DNA of 64,000 bases from an uncultured Porphyromonadaceae bacterium (GCA_900545915.1 URAV01000017.1:1-64000); one strand, 5' to 3'; numbered from the stretch's first letter, positions 52,468-60,801 are shown. Program-made: numbers and translations. The notes: a model not told the origin generated them from the sequence alone.

Positions 52468-53694
52468 ATGGAAATAAAAACCGGAGAGGGAACTATACCT
52501 CTCGTTACCCTGATCGGCATCTGGTCTATTTCGGCCTTGAATGCATTACCCGGATTGGCAGTTTCTCCTATCTTGGGTCAACTGTCACAGATTTTTCCTC
52601 ATGCTACGGAGTTAGATATTCAAATGCTGACTTCGTTACCCTCTTTATTAATAATTCCGTTTATCCTTCTTTCGGGAACATTGACCGAACGGGTGAATAA
52701 CATACGGCTGTTGCAAATAGGATTAGGAATATTTGCAGCCAGTGGAGTGTTATATTTGCTTTCGAATCGAATGTGGCAGTTGATTGCAGTAAGTGCTTTG
52801 CTGGGAGCTGGATCGGGATTGATTGTACCGTTATCTACAGGATTCATTACTCGTTTTTTTAAAGGTTCTTACCGGGTAAAGCAGTTCGGATTGAGTTCGG
52901 CTATTACGAATATCACTTTAGTAATCGCAACAGTTGTAACCGGTTATTTAGCGGAAGTTAACTGGCATTTGCCTTTTATCGTGTATTTATTGCCTGTTAT
53001 TTCGATATTTCTTTCGTCTTATTTAAAGGAAACTCCGGAGACGGCAAAAAAAATACCCGAAAATAATCGAACAACAGTCATCGTTGCCGGAGAACAAACA
53101 GATACGGGCGGTTTTATAGATAGAAAAAGACTCGTACAGTTAATGGCTTTTTATGGACTTTGTACTTATTTGGTCATTATTGTTAGCTTTAATTTGCCGT
53201 TTTTGATGGAAGAGTATCATTTTTCAAGTGGTAATTCGGGCATAATGATCTCACTTTTCTTTTTGGCAATTATGACTCCGGGTTTATTCTTGAACCAAAT
53301 TATCGGATGGTGGAAACAAAGAACGGAATTTTATAGTTTGTTATGTATCGCTGTCGGTTTGGGGCTTATTATACTTTCTCGGTCGGAATGGTGGATCGGA
53401 TTAGGATGTCTTTTTGCCGGTTTCGGTTATGGAGTAATACAGCCTGTTGTATATGATAAGACGACAAGAACTGCATCTTCTCGAAAAGTGACTTTGGCAT
53501 TGGCATTTGTAATGGCGATGAATTATTTGGCGATTTTGTTATGTCCTTTTATTATTGATTGGGCAGGTGTTATTTTTCGAGTACATACTCAGCAATTTGC
53601 ATTTACTTTTAATTTGGTTGTAACTGTCTTGGCTGCCGGATGGGCATATTGGAAACGAAATTCGTTTGTGTTTAGCAGAAATACGGAAGAATAG
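52468..53694 (+). CDS. MFS transporter
   Basis: A 408-residue protein with 12 predicted membrane segments. The loop between segments 2 and 3 reads LSGTLTERVNNIRLLQ, a degenerate form of the MFS signature. Segment 4 has GAGSGLIVPLSTGFITRFF. The start was taken at the ATG of MEIKTGEGTIPLV; an in-frame TTG six bases upstream is possible. The substrate is unknown; the similarity is to drug or sugar efflux proteins. A DMT gene follows after 39 bases. Confidence 0.88.
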   Translation: MEIKTGEGTIPLVTLIGIWSISALNALPGLAVSPILGQLSQIFPHATELDIQMLTSLPSLLIIPFILLSGTLTERVNNIRLLQIGLGIFAASGVLYLLSNRMWQLIAVSALLGAGSGLIVPLSTGFITRFFKGSYRVKQFGLSSAITNITLVIATVVTGYLAEVNWHLPFIVYLLPVISIFLSSYLKETPETAKKIPENNRTTVIVAGEQTDTGGFIDRKRLVQLMAFYGLCTYLVIIVSFNLPFLMEEYHFSSGNSGIMISLFFLAIMTPGLFLNQIIGWWKQRTEFYSLLCIAVGLGLIILSRSEWWIGLGCLFAGFGYGVIQPVVYDKTTRTASSRKVTLALAFVMAMNYLAILLCPFIIDWAGVIFRVHTQQFAFTFNLVVTVLAAGWAYWKRNSFVFSRNTEE

Positions 53695-53733
53695 AAATAT
53701 CGGTTATTTTGCAATATAAATTTAGAATGAGTT

Positions 53734-54645
53734 GTGAAAAATAAAATTGCTGAAGCAAATATTTGTATGGTTATATCCAAAGGGTTTAGTGGATTGAATA
53801 TGAATGCATTGAAATATCTGCTTCCTTTCTGGATGACTCCTTTTACAGGAGTTACGTTACGTTGTGTATTTGCTGCCGTTGCATTCTGGATTATAAGTTT
53901 TTTTGTACCGTCGGAACATTCTACAGGAAAACAAAAAGTTCAGATTTTTTTATTGGGAGCCTTGGGTGTGTATGGATATATGTGTTTGTATTTGGTCGGG
54001 TTGAGTAAGACGACACCGGTATCGAGTTCTATTTTCTCGACTTTGCAGCCGGTGTGGGTATTCTTAATTGCTGTTTTATTTTATCGGGAGAAAGTAACGT
54101 GGATGAAAGTAGTGGGAATACTTATCGGTTTGGGCGGTGCTTTACTATGTATCTCTACGCAACAGAGCGATGATTTGGCATCGGATGCTTTGACAGGAAA
54201 TCTTTTGTGTCTGGGTAGTTCTGTGATGTATGCCGTGTATCTGGTCATCAGTAATCGGATATTGAAATCGGTAGGGATGTTTACCTTATTGAAATATGTA
54301 TTTACAGGAGCTGCTTTTTCAAGCCTTATCATGGCTTGTTTTATAAAATTTGATGCGCTGGTTTTAATGCTTCCGATACATTGGTTTCCGCTTTGTGTTT
54401 TATTATTTGTTCTTATTTTTCCGACGGTAATCAGCTATTTGCTGATACCGATAGGATTGAAATATCTGAATACGACCATTGTTGCCATATACGGTTATTT
54501 AATTCTGATAGTAGCGACTATTGTTTCTTTATCTATCGGGCAAGATCGATTTAGTTGGACTCAACTTTCTGCTATGCTTTTGATTTGTATTGGAGTATAT
54601 TTAGTGGAAATTGCCGAACGAAAGGCTCCTGCTTTTGAGAAATGA
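53734..54645 (+). CDS. DMT superfamily transporter (EamA family)
   Basis: A 303-residue protein with ten predicted membrane segments in two EamA halves. The end of the first half, GLSKTTPVSSSIFSTLQPVWVFLIAVLFYREKV, is typical. The start is GTG at 53734. It shares little with the EamA protein at 27594, so the two are separate family members. Substrate unknown; transcription with the MFS gene is likely. Confidence 0.87.
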   Translation: MKNKIAEANICMVISKGFSGLNMNALKYLLPFWMTPFTGVTLRCVFAAVAFWIISFFVPSEHSTGKQKVQIFLLGALGVYGYMCLYLVGLSKTTPVSSSIFSTLQPVWVFLIAVLFYREKVTWMKVVGILIGLGGALLCISTQQSDDLASDALTGNLLCLGSSVMYAVYLVISNRILKSVGMFTLLKYVFTGAAFSSLIMACFIKFDALVLMLPIHWFPLCVLLFVLIFPTVISYLLIPIGLKYLNTTIVAIYGYLILIVATIVSLSIGQDRFSWTQLSAMLLICIGVYLVEIAERKAPAFEK

Positions 54646-54671
54646 AAAAAATTCTTTTCGGGGCTGAAGCA

Positions 54672-54838
54672 TCTTTGAGAACAGCTTTTATAAAAATATT
54701 TGTGCAAAGTTTTAGAGAAATCTACAAGAATAATTTGTTTTCTTCTGGAGGGTGGAACACTAATAACATTGTAGACCGAAAGAAAACGCAAAAATGACTG
54801 GATGGTATTTCTTGTTGGGAAATTTAGGCTGCCTATAA
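54672..54838 (-). repeat. Dispersed repeat, full-length but diverged copy (inverted)
   Basis: Read on the minus strand it opens AGGCAGCCTAAATTTCCC and carries ATACCATCCAGTCATTTTTG and GCGTTTTCTTTCGGTC, the block shared with other copies. Its other end is decayed. It fills the gap between the EamA gene and the phosphoesterase. Confidence 0.65.
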
Positions 54839-54900
54839 GTATTAGATAGAGAAAAATATTATCTTTATCGATGATAAATAAGATAATGATTTGTTGAAAT

Positions 54901-55878
54901 ATGGGCAGATATATATGGCTTATTGTTGTTATTGGGTTAGGTGCTATTGTGCCGGTTTGGGGACAAAATTTGAAATTCGACTCGGACGGACATTTTAAAA
55001 TTGTGCAGTTTACAGATGTCCATTATGTCCCGGATAATCCGAAATCGAAAACTGCCATTCAGCTGATCGAAAAGGTTTTGGATTTAGAAAATCCTGATTT
55101 GGTCGTATTGACTGGAGATATAGTAACTGGACGTCCTGCTCGGATAGGTTGGGACAGTGTGCTCGATCCGATATTACGGCGGAATATCCCATTTATCGTG
55201 ACATTGGGGAATCATGATGATGAGCAGGACTTGTCTCGAGAGCAAGTGGCGGAATTGGTCGTTTCATATCCTTTAAATTTAAATACAGTACGTGTAGATA
55301 ACGTAACCGGATTTTTGAATGATGTGTTTCCCGTAATGGGTCATTTATCGGATAAACCTGCTTTATTGCTTTACGGACTGGATTCTAATAGTTATTCCTC
55401 CATCCAAGCCATAAAGGGGTATGCTTGGTTCACTCCCGATCAAATAGAATGTTATAATTTATGGAGTCGTTATTATACCGGACTGAATGGGGGGAAACCT
55501 ATTCCTGCATTGGCATTCTTTCATATTCCTCTTCCTGAGTATCGTGTTGCTTATAATATTCGAGGAAACAGGCAATCCGGAAAACGTAGAGAAAAGGAAT
55601 GCGCACCAGAACTAAATACGGGAATGTATGCAGCAATGCTGTTGAATGGCGATGTGATGGGGATGTTTACCGGACATGATCATGGCAATGATTATATAGC
55701 ATTATATAACGGTATAGCTTTGGCTTATGGGCGTTTTTCAGGAGGAAAAACTACTTATACGAAAACTTCTAATGGTGCAAGAGTTATTGAGGTTCGGGAA
55801 GGTGTACGGGGATTTTCTTCTTATATCCGGTTATCGAATGGAAAGATTGTCGATTTGTATGATTATAAACAGAATTGA
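54901..55878 (+). CDS. Exported metallophosphoesterase
   Basis: A 325-residue calcineurin-like phosphoesterase with signal peptide MGRYIWLIVVIGLGAIVPVWG. Metal-binding motifs in order: QFTDVHYV (DxH), VLTGDIVTG (GD), VTLGNHDDEQD (GNHD), FFHIPLPEY (H) and FTGHDHGNDY (GHxH). It should cleave phosphate mono- or diesters in the periplasm or outside the cell. No partner gene is obvious. Confidence 0.92.
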   Translation: MGRYIWLIVVIGLGAIVPVWGQNLKFDSDGHFKIVQFTDVHYVPDNPKSKTAIQLIEKVLDLENPDLVVLTGDIVTGRPARIGWDSVLDPILRRNIPFIVTLGNHDDEQDLSREQVAELVVSYPLNLNTVRVDNVTGFLNDVFPVMGHLSDKPALLLYGLDSNSYSSIQAIKGYAWFTPDQIECYNLWSRYYTGLNGGKPIPALAFFHIPLPEYRVAYNIRGNRQSGKRREKECAPELNTGMYAAMLLNGDVMGMFTGHDHGNDYIALYNGIALAYGRFSGGKTTYTKTSNGARVIEVREGVRGFSSYIRLSNGKIVDLYDYKQN

Positions 55879-55949
55879 TTTTAAAAGAAATATATATCCG
55901 GATTTTAATAATCTCTTTACGGCTTATTTTCATGTCTCTTTACGTCATG

Positions 55950-55990
55950 TAACTTTATCAGAACTGAAAAGTTCAGACAGGCTCTTAGAC
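55950..55990 (+). repeat. Dispersed repeat, right-end fragment
   Basis: TATCAGAACTGAAAAGTTCA-GACAGGCTCTTAGAC matches the right part of the type B copies (compare TTATCGGAACTGAAAAATGC at 63411-63583). The left end is not found. Confidence 0.45.
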
Positions 55991-56078
55991 AGTTTCTTAT
56001 TTTGTTATGTTGATTTTTCTTGTGAATTTGTATTATTAATAATAACGAGCATATTTATTTAAGTAAAACATTAGCTTT

Positions 56079-56489
56079 ATGAGAAAATTATTGTTATTAT
56101 CACTTATTATTGTGAACTGTATTTTTGCTTCTTATGGTCAAATGGAGAAGAACGATACTATAAAAAGTAATCAGTTTCTATATTGTGAAATCGTTGGTGA
56201 AAGTAACTTGTTGCAAACAAAGGTAAGAGTTGCCGTTGATTTCGGACAAGAAATAAATTATTGGACTCAGTATAGAGATAAATTTCTTGTAGATGAAAAT
56301 GGGAAGAGGATAAAGTTCAATTCTATGATCGATGCTTTGAATTATATGGCTAAATTGGGATGGAAGTTTGAACAAGCGTATGTCGTTTCTACACAGAATC
56401 AACTTGTTTATCATTATCTTTTAAGTAAAAAAGGAACTCTTTCTGATGTAAAGAATGGATTGACTGTCAAGAGAGATCTGGAAGATTGA
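56079..56489 (+). CDS. Small exported protein of unknown function
   Basis: A 136-residue protein with signal peptide MRKLLLLSLIIVNCIFASYG. The mature part contains DENGKRIKFNSMIDALNYMA and LGWKFEQAYVVSTQNQLVYH, a pattern found in small Bacteroidales proteins without assigned function. There are no cysteines after the signal peptide and no membrane segment. It stands alone between the phosphoesterase and the tRNA pair. Confidence 0.75.
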   Translation: MRKLLLLSLIIVNCIFASYGQMEKNDTIKSNQFLYCEIVGESNLLQTKVRVAVDFGQEINYWTQYRDKFLVDENGKRIKFNSMIDALNYMAKLGWKFEQAYVVSTQNQLVYHYLLSKKGTLSDVKNGLTVKRDLED

Positions 56490-56618
56490 AAGGGTAAATA
56501 CTCTGATAAATGAACAATAACGGAAATTTTGTTACTTGGGTATTTTTTATTTCCTTTGTGGAAGATACCTAAATATCGGATACTTTCTCCCGTATTTCTC
56601 CCGGTATAAAATAATGAC

Positions 56619-56657
56619 ATAGGTATAATTTATTAATTATCAATAAATTATACCTAT
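56619..56657 (-). terminator. AT-rich hairpin after tRNA-Pro
   Basis: A perfect 16-bp inverted repeat, ATAGGTATAATTTATT and its complement, with a 7-base loop, starts six bases past the 3' end of tRNA-Pro. It lacks a long U-tract, so it may serve 3'-end processing as much as termination. Confidence 0.6.
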
Positions 56658-56662
56658 ATGTG

Positions 56663-56735
56663 TCGGGGTGAGAAGACTCGAACTTCCGACCTCCACGTCC
56701 CGAACGTGGCGCGCTGCCAACTGTGCTACACCCCG
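56663..56735 (-). tRNA. tRNA-Pro (anticodon CGG)
   Basis: On the minus strand, the acceptor CGGGGTG pairs with CACCCCG, with discriminator A and no encoded CCA. The anticodon arm is CCACG-TTCGGGA-CGTGG with anticodon CGG (CCG codons). The T arm contains GTTCGAGTC. An ORF reading across it (56658-56876) is an artefact. Confidence 0.95.
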
Positions 56736-56752
56736 ATTGACAATTGCGAGTG

Positions 56753-56783
56753 CAAATGTAATGTATTCCTTTTAAAAGACAAA
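56753..56783 (-). promoter_or_regulatory. Promoter of tRNA-Pro
   Basis: On the minus strand TTTG (56783-56780), exactly 19 bases, then TACATTTG (56760-56753): a full consensus Bacteroides promoter. It continues CACTCGCAA, giving a 17-base string, TACATTTGCACTCGCAA, that is identical in front of the divergent tRNA-Phe. Confidence 0.85.
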
Positions 56784-56896
56784 AAACATAAGGTAAAAAT
56801 TTTATTCTTTTCTCAATTTTTCATCAGTTGTCATAAAAATGGACTTTTTCAACAAAAAAAGTCTCTGTATAATTAGGTAATTTCAAAAACTTGTCA

Positions 56897-56904
56897 TACA
56901 TTTG
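56897..56904 (+). promoter_or_regulatory. -7 box of tRNA-Phe
   Basis: TACATTTG followed by CACTCGCAA, the same 17 bases as in the tRNA-Pro promoter, 16 bases before the tRNA. The -33 region is weak (TAGG at the expected place). Confidence 0.7.
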
Positions 56905-56920
56905 CACTCGCAAAAGCGAT

Positions 56921-56993
56921 GGTGCCATAGCTCAGTTGGTAGAGCAAAGGACTGAAAATCCTTGTGTCCCCGGTTCGATTCCTGGTGGCACCA
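56921..56993 (+). tRNA. tRNA-Phe (anticodon GAA)
   Basis: The acceptor GGTGCCA/TGGCACC is perfect, the D arm is GCTC-AGTTGGTA-GAGC, the anticodon loop CTGAAAA gives GAA, and the discriminator is A without encoded CCA. The T stem CCCGG/CCTGG contains one C-T mismatch (position 51 with 63), which is unusual. Confidence 0.95.
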
Positions 56994-57005
56994 CTTTTTA
57001 AGAAA

Positions 57006-57044
57006 GAAAAATCCCTGAACTTCATCGAAGTTTAGGGATTTTTC
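57006..57044 (+). terminator. Terminator of tRNA-Phe
   Basis: The stem AAAAATCCCTGAACTTC pairs with GAAGTTTAGGGATTTTT (one G-U pair) around the loop ATC, followed by CTTTTTC. It starts 13 bases after the tRNA. Confidence 0.88.
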
Positions 57045-57177
57045 TTTTTCAAGCATAAGTAGAATAAGTGGGATTAAAGCAAACTTACGTTCTTGTTCGA
57101 GAAACTTCTTTTAAGCAAAAATGCTTCACTATGATGTAATTACTTTATTATTTTGCAATATATTGATCTTTTTATAA

Positions 57178-57327
57178 TACGGAAGTATTATCAGACTATC
57201 CTACGTTTTCCTCCGCTCTGTTTTTCTGTTTTCACTTGTGATAATCTGCTATTTTCCTCGTAGATACAGACGGGTATTTTCGAAAGAATCCCTCAAACCT
57301 GATCCGAACAAAATTTAGATAAGTTCT
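57178..57327 (+). repeat. Dispersed repeat, left end missing (type A)
   Basis: It shares TTTTCACTTGTGATAATC, TTCCTCGTAGATACAG, TTTTCGAAAGAATCCCTC and the right end AAAATTTAGATAAGTTCT with the copy at 48559. It lies in the 498-base gap before the NYN gene. The flanks 57045-57177 and 57328-57492 hold only a -7-like TATATTTG at 57462-57469. Confidence 0.68.
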
Positions 57328-57492
57328 GAAGTTTTGGAAGAGTAATAAGTTCCCTTTTTGATAATTAGTGTTTTATGGGACAAAAAGAATGTCTGATGAT
57401 TTGGATGTAAAAAATAGGTTGAAAATCAATCTTATTTCCTGTTTTGTCGGTGGATATTCACTATATTTGTTTATGGTTTAATAAGTGATGAG

Positions 57493-58254
57493 ATGAAAGA
57501 TAATAAAGATTTGAAGTTGGCAGTTTTGATAGATGCGGATAATATCCCGTATTCGAATGTAAAAGGGATGTTGAATGAGATTGCCAAGTTCGGGATTCCG
57601 ACGATTAAACGAATCTACGGAGATTGGACGAAACCGACAGTTTCCGGTTGGAAATCGTCTCTTTTGGAGAATGCAATCACTCCGATTCAGCAGTATAGTT
57701 ATACTACGGGAAAAAATGCGACCGATTCGGCAATGATTATTGATGCTATGGATATATTGCATAGTGAAAAAGTCGATGGTTTCTGTATTGTTTCGAGTGA
57801 TAGTGATTTTACTCGATTGGCTACCCGGTTACGGGAATCGGGAATGCTCGTTATCGGTATTGGTGAAAAGAAAACCCCAAATCCTTTTATCGTATCATGT
57901 GATAAATTTATTTATTTGGAGATTTTAAAGGTTGGAGATACTGATCTTCCGGATAAAAAAGACTTTGGAGTTGATCCTTCGGTTCAGTCGGAAGCTACAG
58001 AAAAAGAGGTTATAGGAAAGGATCTGATCAATTTGTTCAGAACGACTATCGATGATTTGGCCGATGATACCGGTTGGGCATTTCTTGCAGAGGTGGGAGG
58101 ATTGATTATGAAGAAGAAACCTGATTTTGACCCTCGTAATTATGGCTTTTTGAAATTGACTCCGTTGATGAAGTCTTTGGATAAATATTTTCAGATAGAG
58201 GAACGGGAGGTTGAAAATAAACGTATCAAACATATTTATGTGAAGAATATATAA
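57493..58254 (+). CDS. NYN domain ribonuclease-like protein with C-terminal LOTUS/OST-HTH domain
   Basis: A 253-residue protein. The N-terminal NYN (PIN-like) domain has the metal-site acids in LAVLIDADNIPYSN, NATDSAMIIDAMDIL and IVSSDSDFTRLATRL (residues 8-150). The C-terminal part, residues 170-253 with DDTGWAFLAEVGGLIMKKKP, fits an OST-HTH/LOTUS RNA-binding domain. The pairing suggests an RNA-directed nuclease of the LabA/MARF1-like type. The sugar kinase gene starts four bases after its stop. Confidence 0.9.
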   Translation: MKDNKDLKLAVLIDADNIPYSNVKGMLNEIAKFGIPTIKRIYGDWTKPTVSGWKSSLLENAITPIQQYSYTTGKNATDSAMIIDAMDILHSEKVDGFCIVSSDSDFTRLATRLRESGMLVIGIGEKKTPNPFIVSCDKFIYLEILKVGDTDLPDKKDFGVDPSVQSEATEKEVIGKDLINLFRTTIDDLADDTGWAFLAEVGGLIMKKKPDFDPRNYGFLKLTPLMKSLDKYFQIEEREVENKRIKHIYVKNI

Positions 58255-58258
58255 TGCT

Positions 58259-59146
58259 ATGAATGATGTTATTGTAGGAATGGGAGAAGTATTGTGGGAC
58301 ATGCTGCCTGAAGGAAAAAAGATCGGCGGAGCTCCTGCAAATTTTGCTTATCATGTGTCGCAATATGGTTTTGACAGCTGTGTTGTGAGTGCTGTCGGTG
58401 ATGATAAGTTAGGTAATGAAATCTTAGAGAGTTTTGATAATAGATATCTTAATTATTTGATTGAAAAAGTCCCTTATCCGACCGGTACGGTACAGATCGA
58501 GCTGGACGAAGCCGGGATTCCCTGTTATGAGATAAAAGAGAATGTGGCGTGGGATAATATTCCTTTTACAGCTGATTTGGAGAAGTTGGCAAGAAAGACT
58601 CGTGCAGTTTGTTTCGGTTCATTGGCTCAACGGAATACAGTCTCTCGTGAAACGATAAATCGCTTTCTTGATGTTATGTCCGATACGGCAGGACAATATA
58701 GGGTGTTCGATGTGAATTTGCGGCAGGGATTTTATGATAAGGAAATCCTCTGTAATTCTATGAAAAGATGTAATATTCTGAAAATTAATGATGAAGAATT
58801 AATTACCGTGAGTCGAATGTTTGAATATCCTGGCATCGATTTGGAGGATAAGTGCCGAGTTCTTTTATCAGAGTATGGTTTAGAAGTTCTTATTTTGACA
58901 TGTGGTGTAAATGGAAGTTATGTTTTTACACGAGGAAATGTCTCCTTTGTGAATACTCCGAAAATTGAGGTTGCCGATACTGTAGGTGCAGGGGATTCTT
59001 TTACGGCAACATTTATTTCTGCGATTTTAAGAGGGAAAAGTATACGGGAAGCTCATGAATTGGCAGTTGATGTTTCTGCTTATGTATGTACTCAAAATGG
59101 GGCGATGCCTGAATTGCCGGTTTCGATAAAATCCCGATTACTTTGA
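58259..59146 (+). CDS. PfkB family carbohydrate kinase (fructokinase-like)
   Basis: A 295-residue ribokinase-fold kinase. Early motif KKIGGAPANFAYHVSQYG; late signature VADTVGAGDSFTATFISAIL with the catalytic base Asp of GAGD. The N-terminus MNDVIVGMGEVLWDMLPEG is of the fructokinase type. It likely phosphorylates fructose; other sugars are possible. It is the second gene of a two-gene unit and is followed by a terminator. Confidence 0.9.
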   Translation: MNDVIVGMGEVLWDMLPEGKKIGGAPANFAYHVSQYGFDSCVVSAVGDDKLGNEILESFDNRYLNYLIEKVPYPTGTVQIELDEAGIPCYEIKENVAWDNIPFTADLEKLARKTRAVCFGSLAQRNTVSRETINRFLDVMSDTAGQYRVFDVNLRQGFYDKEILCNSMKRCNILKINDEELITVSRMFEYPGIDLEDKCRVLLSEYGLEVLILTCGVNGSYVFTRGNVSFVNTPKIEVADTVGAGDSFTATFISAILRGKSIREAHELAVDVSAYVCTQNGAMPELPVSIKSRLL

Positions 59147-59194
59147 GGTTATCATTCACTGATATTTTATTGTGGAGGTTGCTAATCTGCTCTT

Positions 59195-59228
59195 AAGAGG
59201 TTCTGTTGACAGAACCTCTTTTTGTTTT
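59195..59228 (+). terminator. Terminator after the sugar kinase
   Basis: A perfect 11-bp stem, AAGAGGTTCTG / CAGAACCTCTT, with a TTGA loop, followed by TTTGTTTTTTT. Confidence 0.92.
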
Positions 59229-59327
59229 TTTAATACTGATTATTTATATCTTATATGATAACGTGTATCGAAGTTTTATATAAGGAGTCGTATATTTTAT
59301 TATATATTGTTGTTAAATAACCATTAT

Positions 59328-59361
59328 TTGTTGTTTAATTACAATATTGTTTTTATCTTTG
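59328..59361 (+). promoter_or_regulatory. Promoter of the spanin-like cassette
   Basis: TTG (59331-59333, in TTTGTTG), 20 bases, then TATCTTTG (59354-59361) fits the Bacteroides consensus. The roughly 70-base leader holds a small hairpin, CCGTTA-gtagt-TAACGG (59384-59400). Confidence 0.65.
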
Positions 59362-59438
59362 CCATACCCCAATAACATAAAAGCCGTTAGTAGTTAACGG
59401 TAAAACCCGATACCTCGATCAAAAAAAATTGATAGAGG

Positions 59439-59846
59439 ATGAAAAAAGATTATTTTAAAAAGTTCAAAGAACAAGATTTTGTTCGAGCTTATGAAGAGGA
59501 ATTGAAGTCTCTCGGAGCATCAGCTCCGTATGTGTCACGAGATGATGTAATACTTAGGGCTTTGCATAGTGGTAAGGGCCGGTATTATATTTCTTTTGAA
59601 GAGGCATCGCGCAATGTCCGTCGTATTATGAACCGTCTGCCTTTGACATGCCGTAACGAACTTAAGGTGTCTATGTATCAAGAACTGGCGCAGAGGGTAG
59701 CAGGGTATATGAAAGAAAAGCCTTTGGCTTCTTTTAAAGATACTTTGTTTACTATATTGGCTGAAGAGAAAGCTTCTCGGTTCTTTTTCGGAATGCAGAC
59801 TGCTCGTCTCATTTTATATCGTAATCAGCGAGGAGAAACTGTATGA
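59439..59846 (+). CDS. Conserved-looking cytoplasmic protein, function unknown (cassette gene 1)
   Basis: A 135-residue soluble protein, helix-rich and basic. It begins MKKDYFKKFKEQDFVRAYEE and contains GRYYISFEEASRNVRRIMN, which could be a small DNA- or RNA-binding helix pair, but no named family is recognised. It has its own promoter and overlaps the next gene by four bases (ATGA at 59843-59846), so it is translationally coupled to the spanin-like gene. Confidence 0.75.
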   Translation: MKKDYFKKFKEQDFVRAYEEELKSLGASAPYVSRDDVILRALHSGKGRYYISFEEASRNVRRIMNRLPLTCRNELKVSMYQELAQRVAGYMKEKPLASFKDTLFTILAEEKASRFFFGMQTARLILYRNQRGETV

Positions 59847-60307
59847 CGAGATCTATTTGTGTATTATGTATTTTGTTTTCGTTTTTCTCTTGTAGGTCAA
59901 TTCATCGGTTATCAGATCAAAAAATAGAATTGGATACGATTTCTGTTTCACAGTTTATCGTAAGAGATTCGATAAGAGATTTGTTTTACAAGTCTGAGTT
60001 TGATTCTCGGGAGTGGAATATTGTATGGGAACATGTGTTATATGGTAATAATGATACCGACTCTTGTTTGTCTGTCAAAGAGAAACAGACGGTTTCGTTA
60101 TGTTCTCGATCGGTAGCCGAACAAGAAACTATGTCGGAGAATAAATTTGTAGGGAATGTTTCGTATGATCGATTTGATAGTGTTCGTGTAGAAGTAGATC
60201 AAAGAGAAAATGTGGAAAAAGAACCGTTTCCTATTTCTTTTAATCTATTTTGGATATTGCTTGTTTTATTAGTTATGGGTATTTGTATCCGTGTATTGAA
60301 ATCGTAA
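59843..60307 (+). CDS. Lipoprotein with C-terminal TM helix, unimolecular-spanin-like topology (cassette gene 2)
   Basis: A 154-residue protein. The signal peptide ends FSFFSCRS, a lipobox with Cys17. A polar, charged stretch of about 110 residues follows (IVRDSIRDLF, YDRFDSVRVEVDQRENVEKE). A single C-terminal membrane helix, FNLFWILLVLLVMGICIRVL, is last. A protein tethered to the outer membrane by lipid and to the inner membrane by a helix is the plan of phage u-spanins (T1 gp11), which complete host lysis. Similar Asp-Ser-Val-Arg-rich lipoproteins occur in Bacteroidales phage elements. No holin or endolysin is next to it, so lysis function is only a hypothesis. Confidence 0.78.
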   Translation: MTRSICVLCILFSFFSCRSIHRLSDQKIELDTISVSQFIVRDSIRDLFYKSEFDSREWNIVWEHVLYGNNDTDSCLSVKEKQTVSLCSRSVAEQETMSENKFVGNVSYDRFDSVRVEVDQRENVEKEPFPISFNLFWILLVLLVMGICIRVLKS

Positions 60308-60318
60308 AATTAGATGTT

Positions 60319-60801
60319 ATGAAAAAAATATGTGTACATATCGTTATTAGGGTAGATGAATTAATGCAGGAACTGTTGAAACGGACATCTTATATGGCTG
60401 TCTCTTTATCTCCAGATGAAACGGCAACTGAGGGTTGGAGCGACCGCTGGATATTGACTAGTGACGAATTATTATGGGCTCGTGATCGTATGCAGGAAGC
60501 TTATGATCGTATTAATGGAGTCGTTTCTGCATATCTTTCAGAAACATATATTCCTCCTATTCAAGAGGATGTATTTAATTTTGTTTTGGTACTGCCAGAA
60601 GAATTATCTTCGGGAACGGATGGTGTCGTGAAGCGTACAGTACGCGAAGCATTTATTTCTTATGTGTTATTTTGTTGGTATATTGATCGTATTCCTGATA
60701 AAGCGTCTTATCAAATGTCTCAGTTTGAGGAAAATCTAAACTTGTTGAGAGTGCGTCTTAATAGGAGACGAGTCCCAATACGTCGGCCTGTAAGGTCTTG
60801 A
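60319..60801 (+). CDS. Protein of unknown function (cassette gene 3)
   Basis: A 160-residue soluble protein. The start is at MKKICVHIVIRVDELM, 11 bases after the spanin-like stop; a longer in-frame start at 60250 would overlap the previous gene. The N-terminal half is acidic (SLSPDETATEGWSDRWILTS), the middle has FNFVLVLPEEL, and the end is strongly basic (RLNRRRVPIRRPVRS). Its size and charge pattern recall small phage connector-type proteins, but I cannot name a family. Confidence 0.72.
   Translation: MKKICVHIVIRVDELMQELLKRTSYMAVSLSPDETATEGWSDRWILTSDELLWARDRMQEAYDRINGVVSAYLSETYIPPIQEDVFNFVLVLPEELSSGTDGVVKRTVREAFISYVLFCWYIDRIPDKASYQMSQFEENLNLLRVRLNRRRVPIRRPVRS

Noticed and set aside
56658..56876. 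A 72-codon ORF (MCRGEKTRTSDLHVPNVARCQ...) over the tRNA region
   Set aside because: It is a translation across the antisense side of tRNA-Pro. This CRGEKTRTSDLHVP-type string is a well-known false gene call in many genomes.
39..57000. An attachment site or integrated element next to the tRNA genes
   Set aside because: No integrase, direct repeat of a tRNA 3' end or foreign gene block is seen near tRNA-Val, tRNA-Pro or tRNA-Phe.
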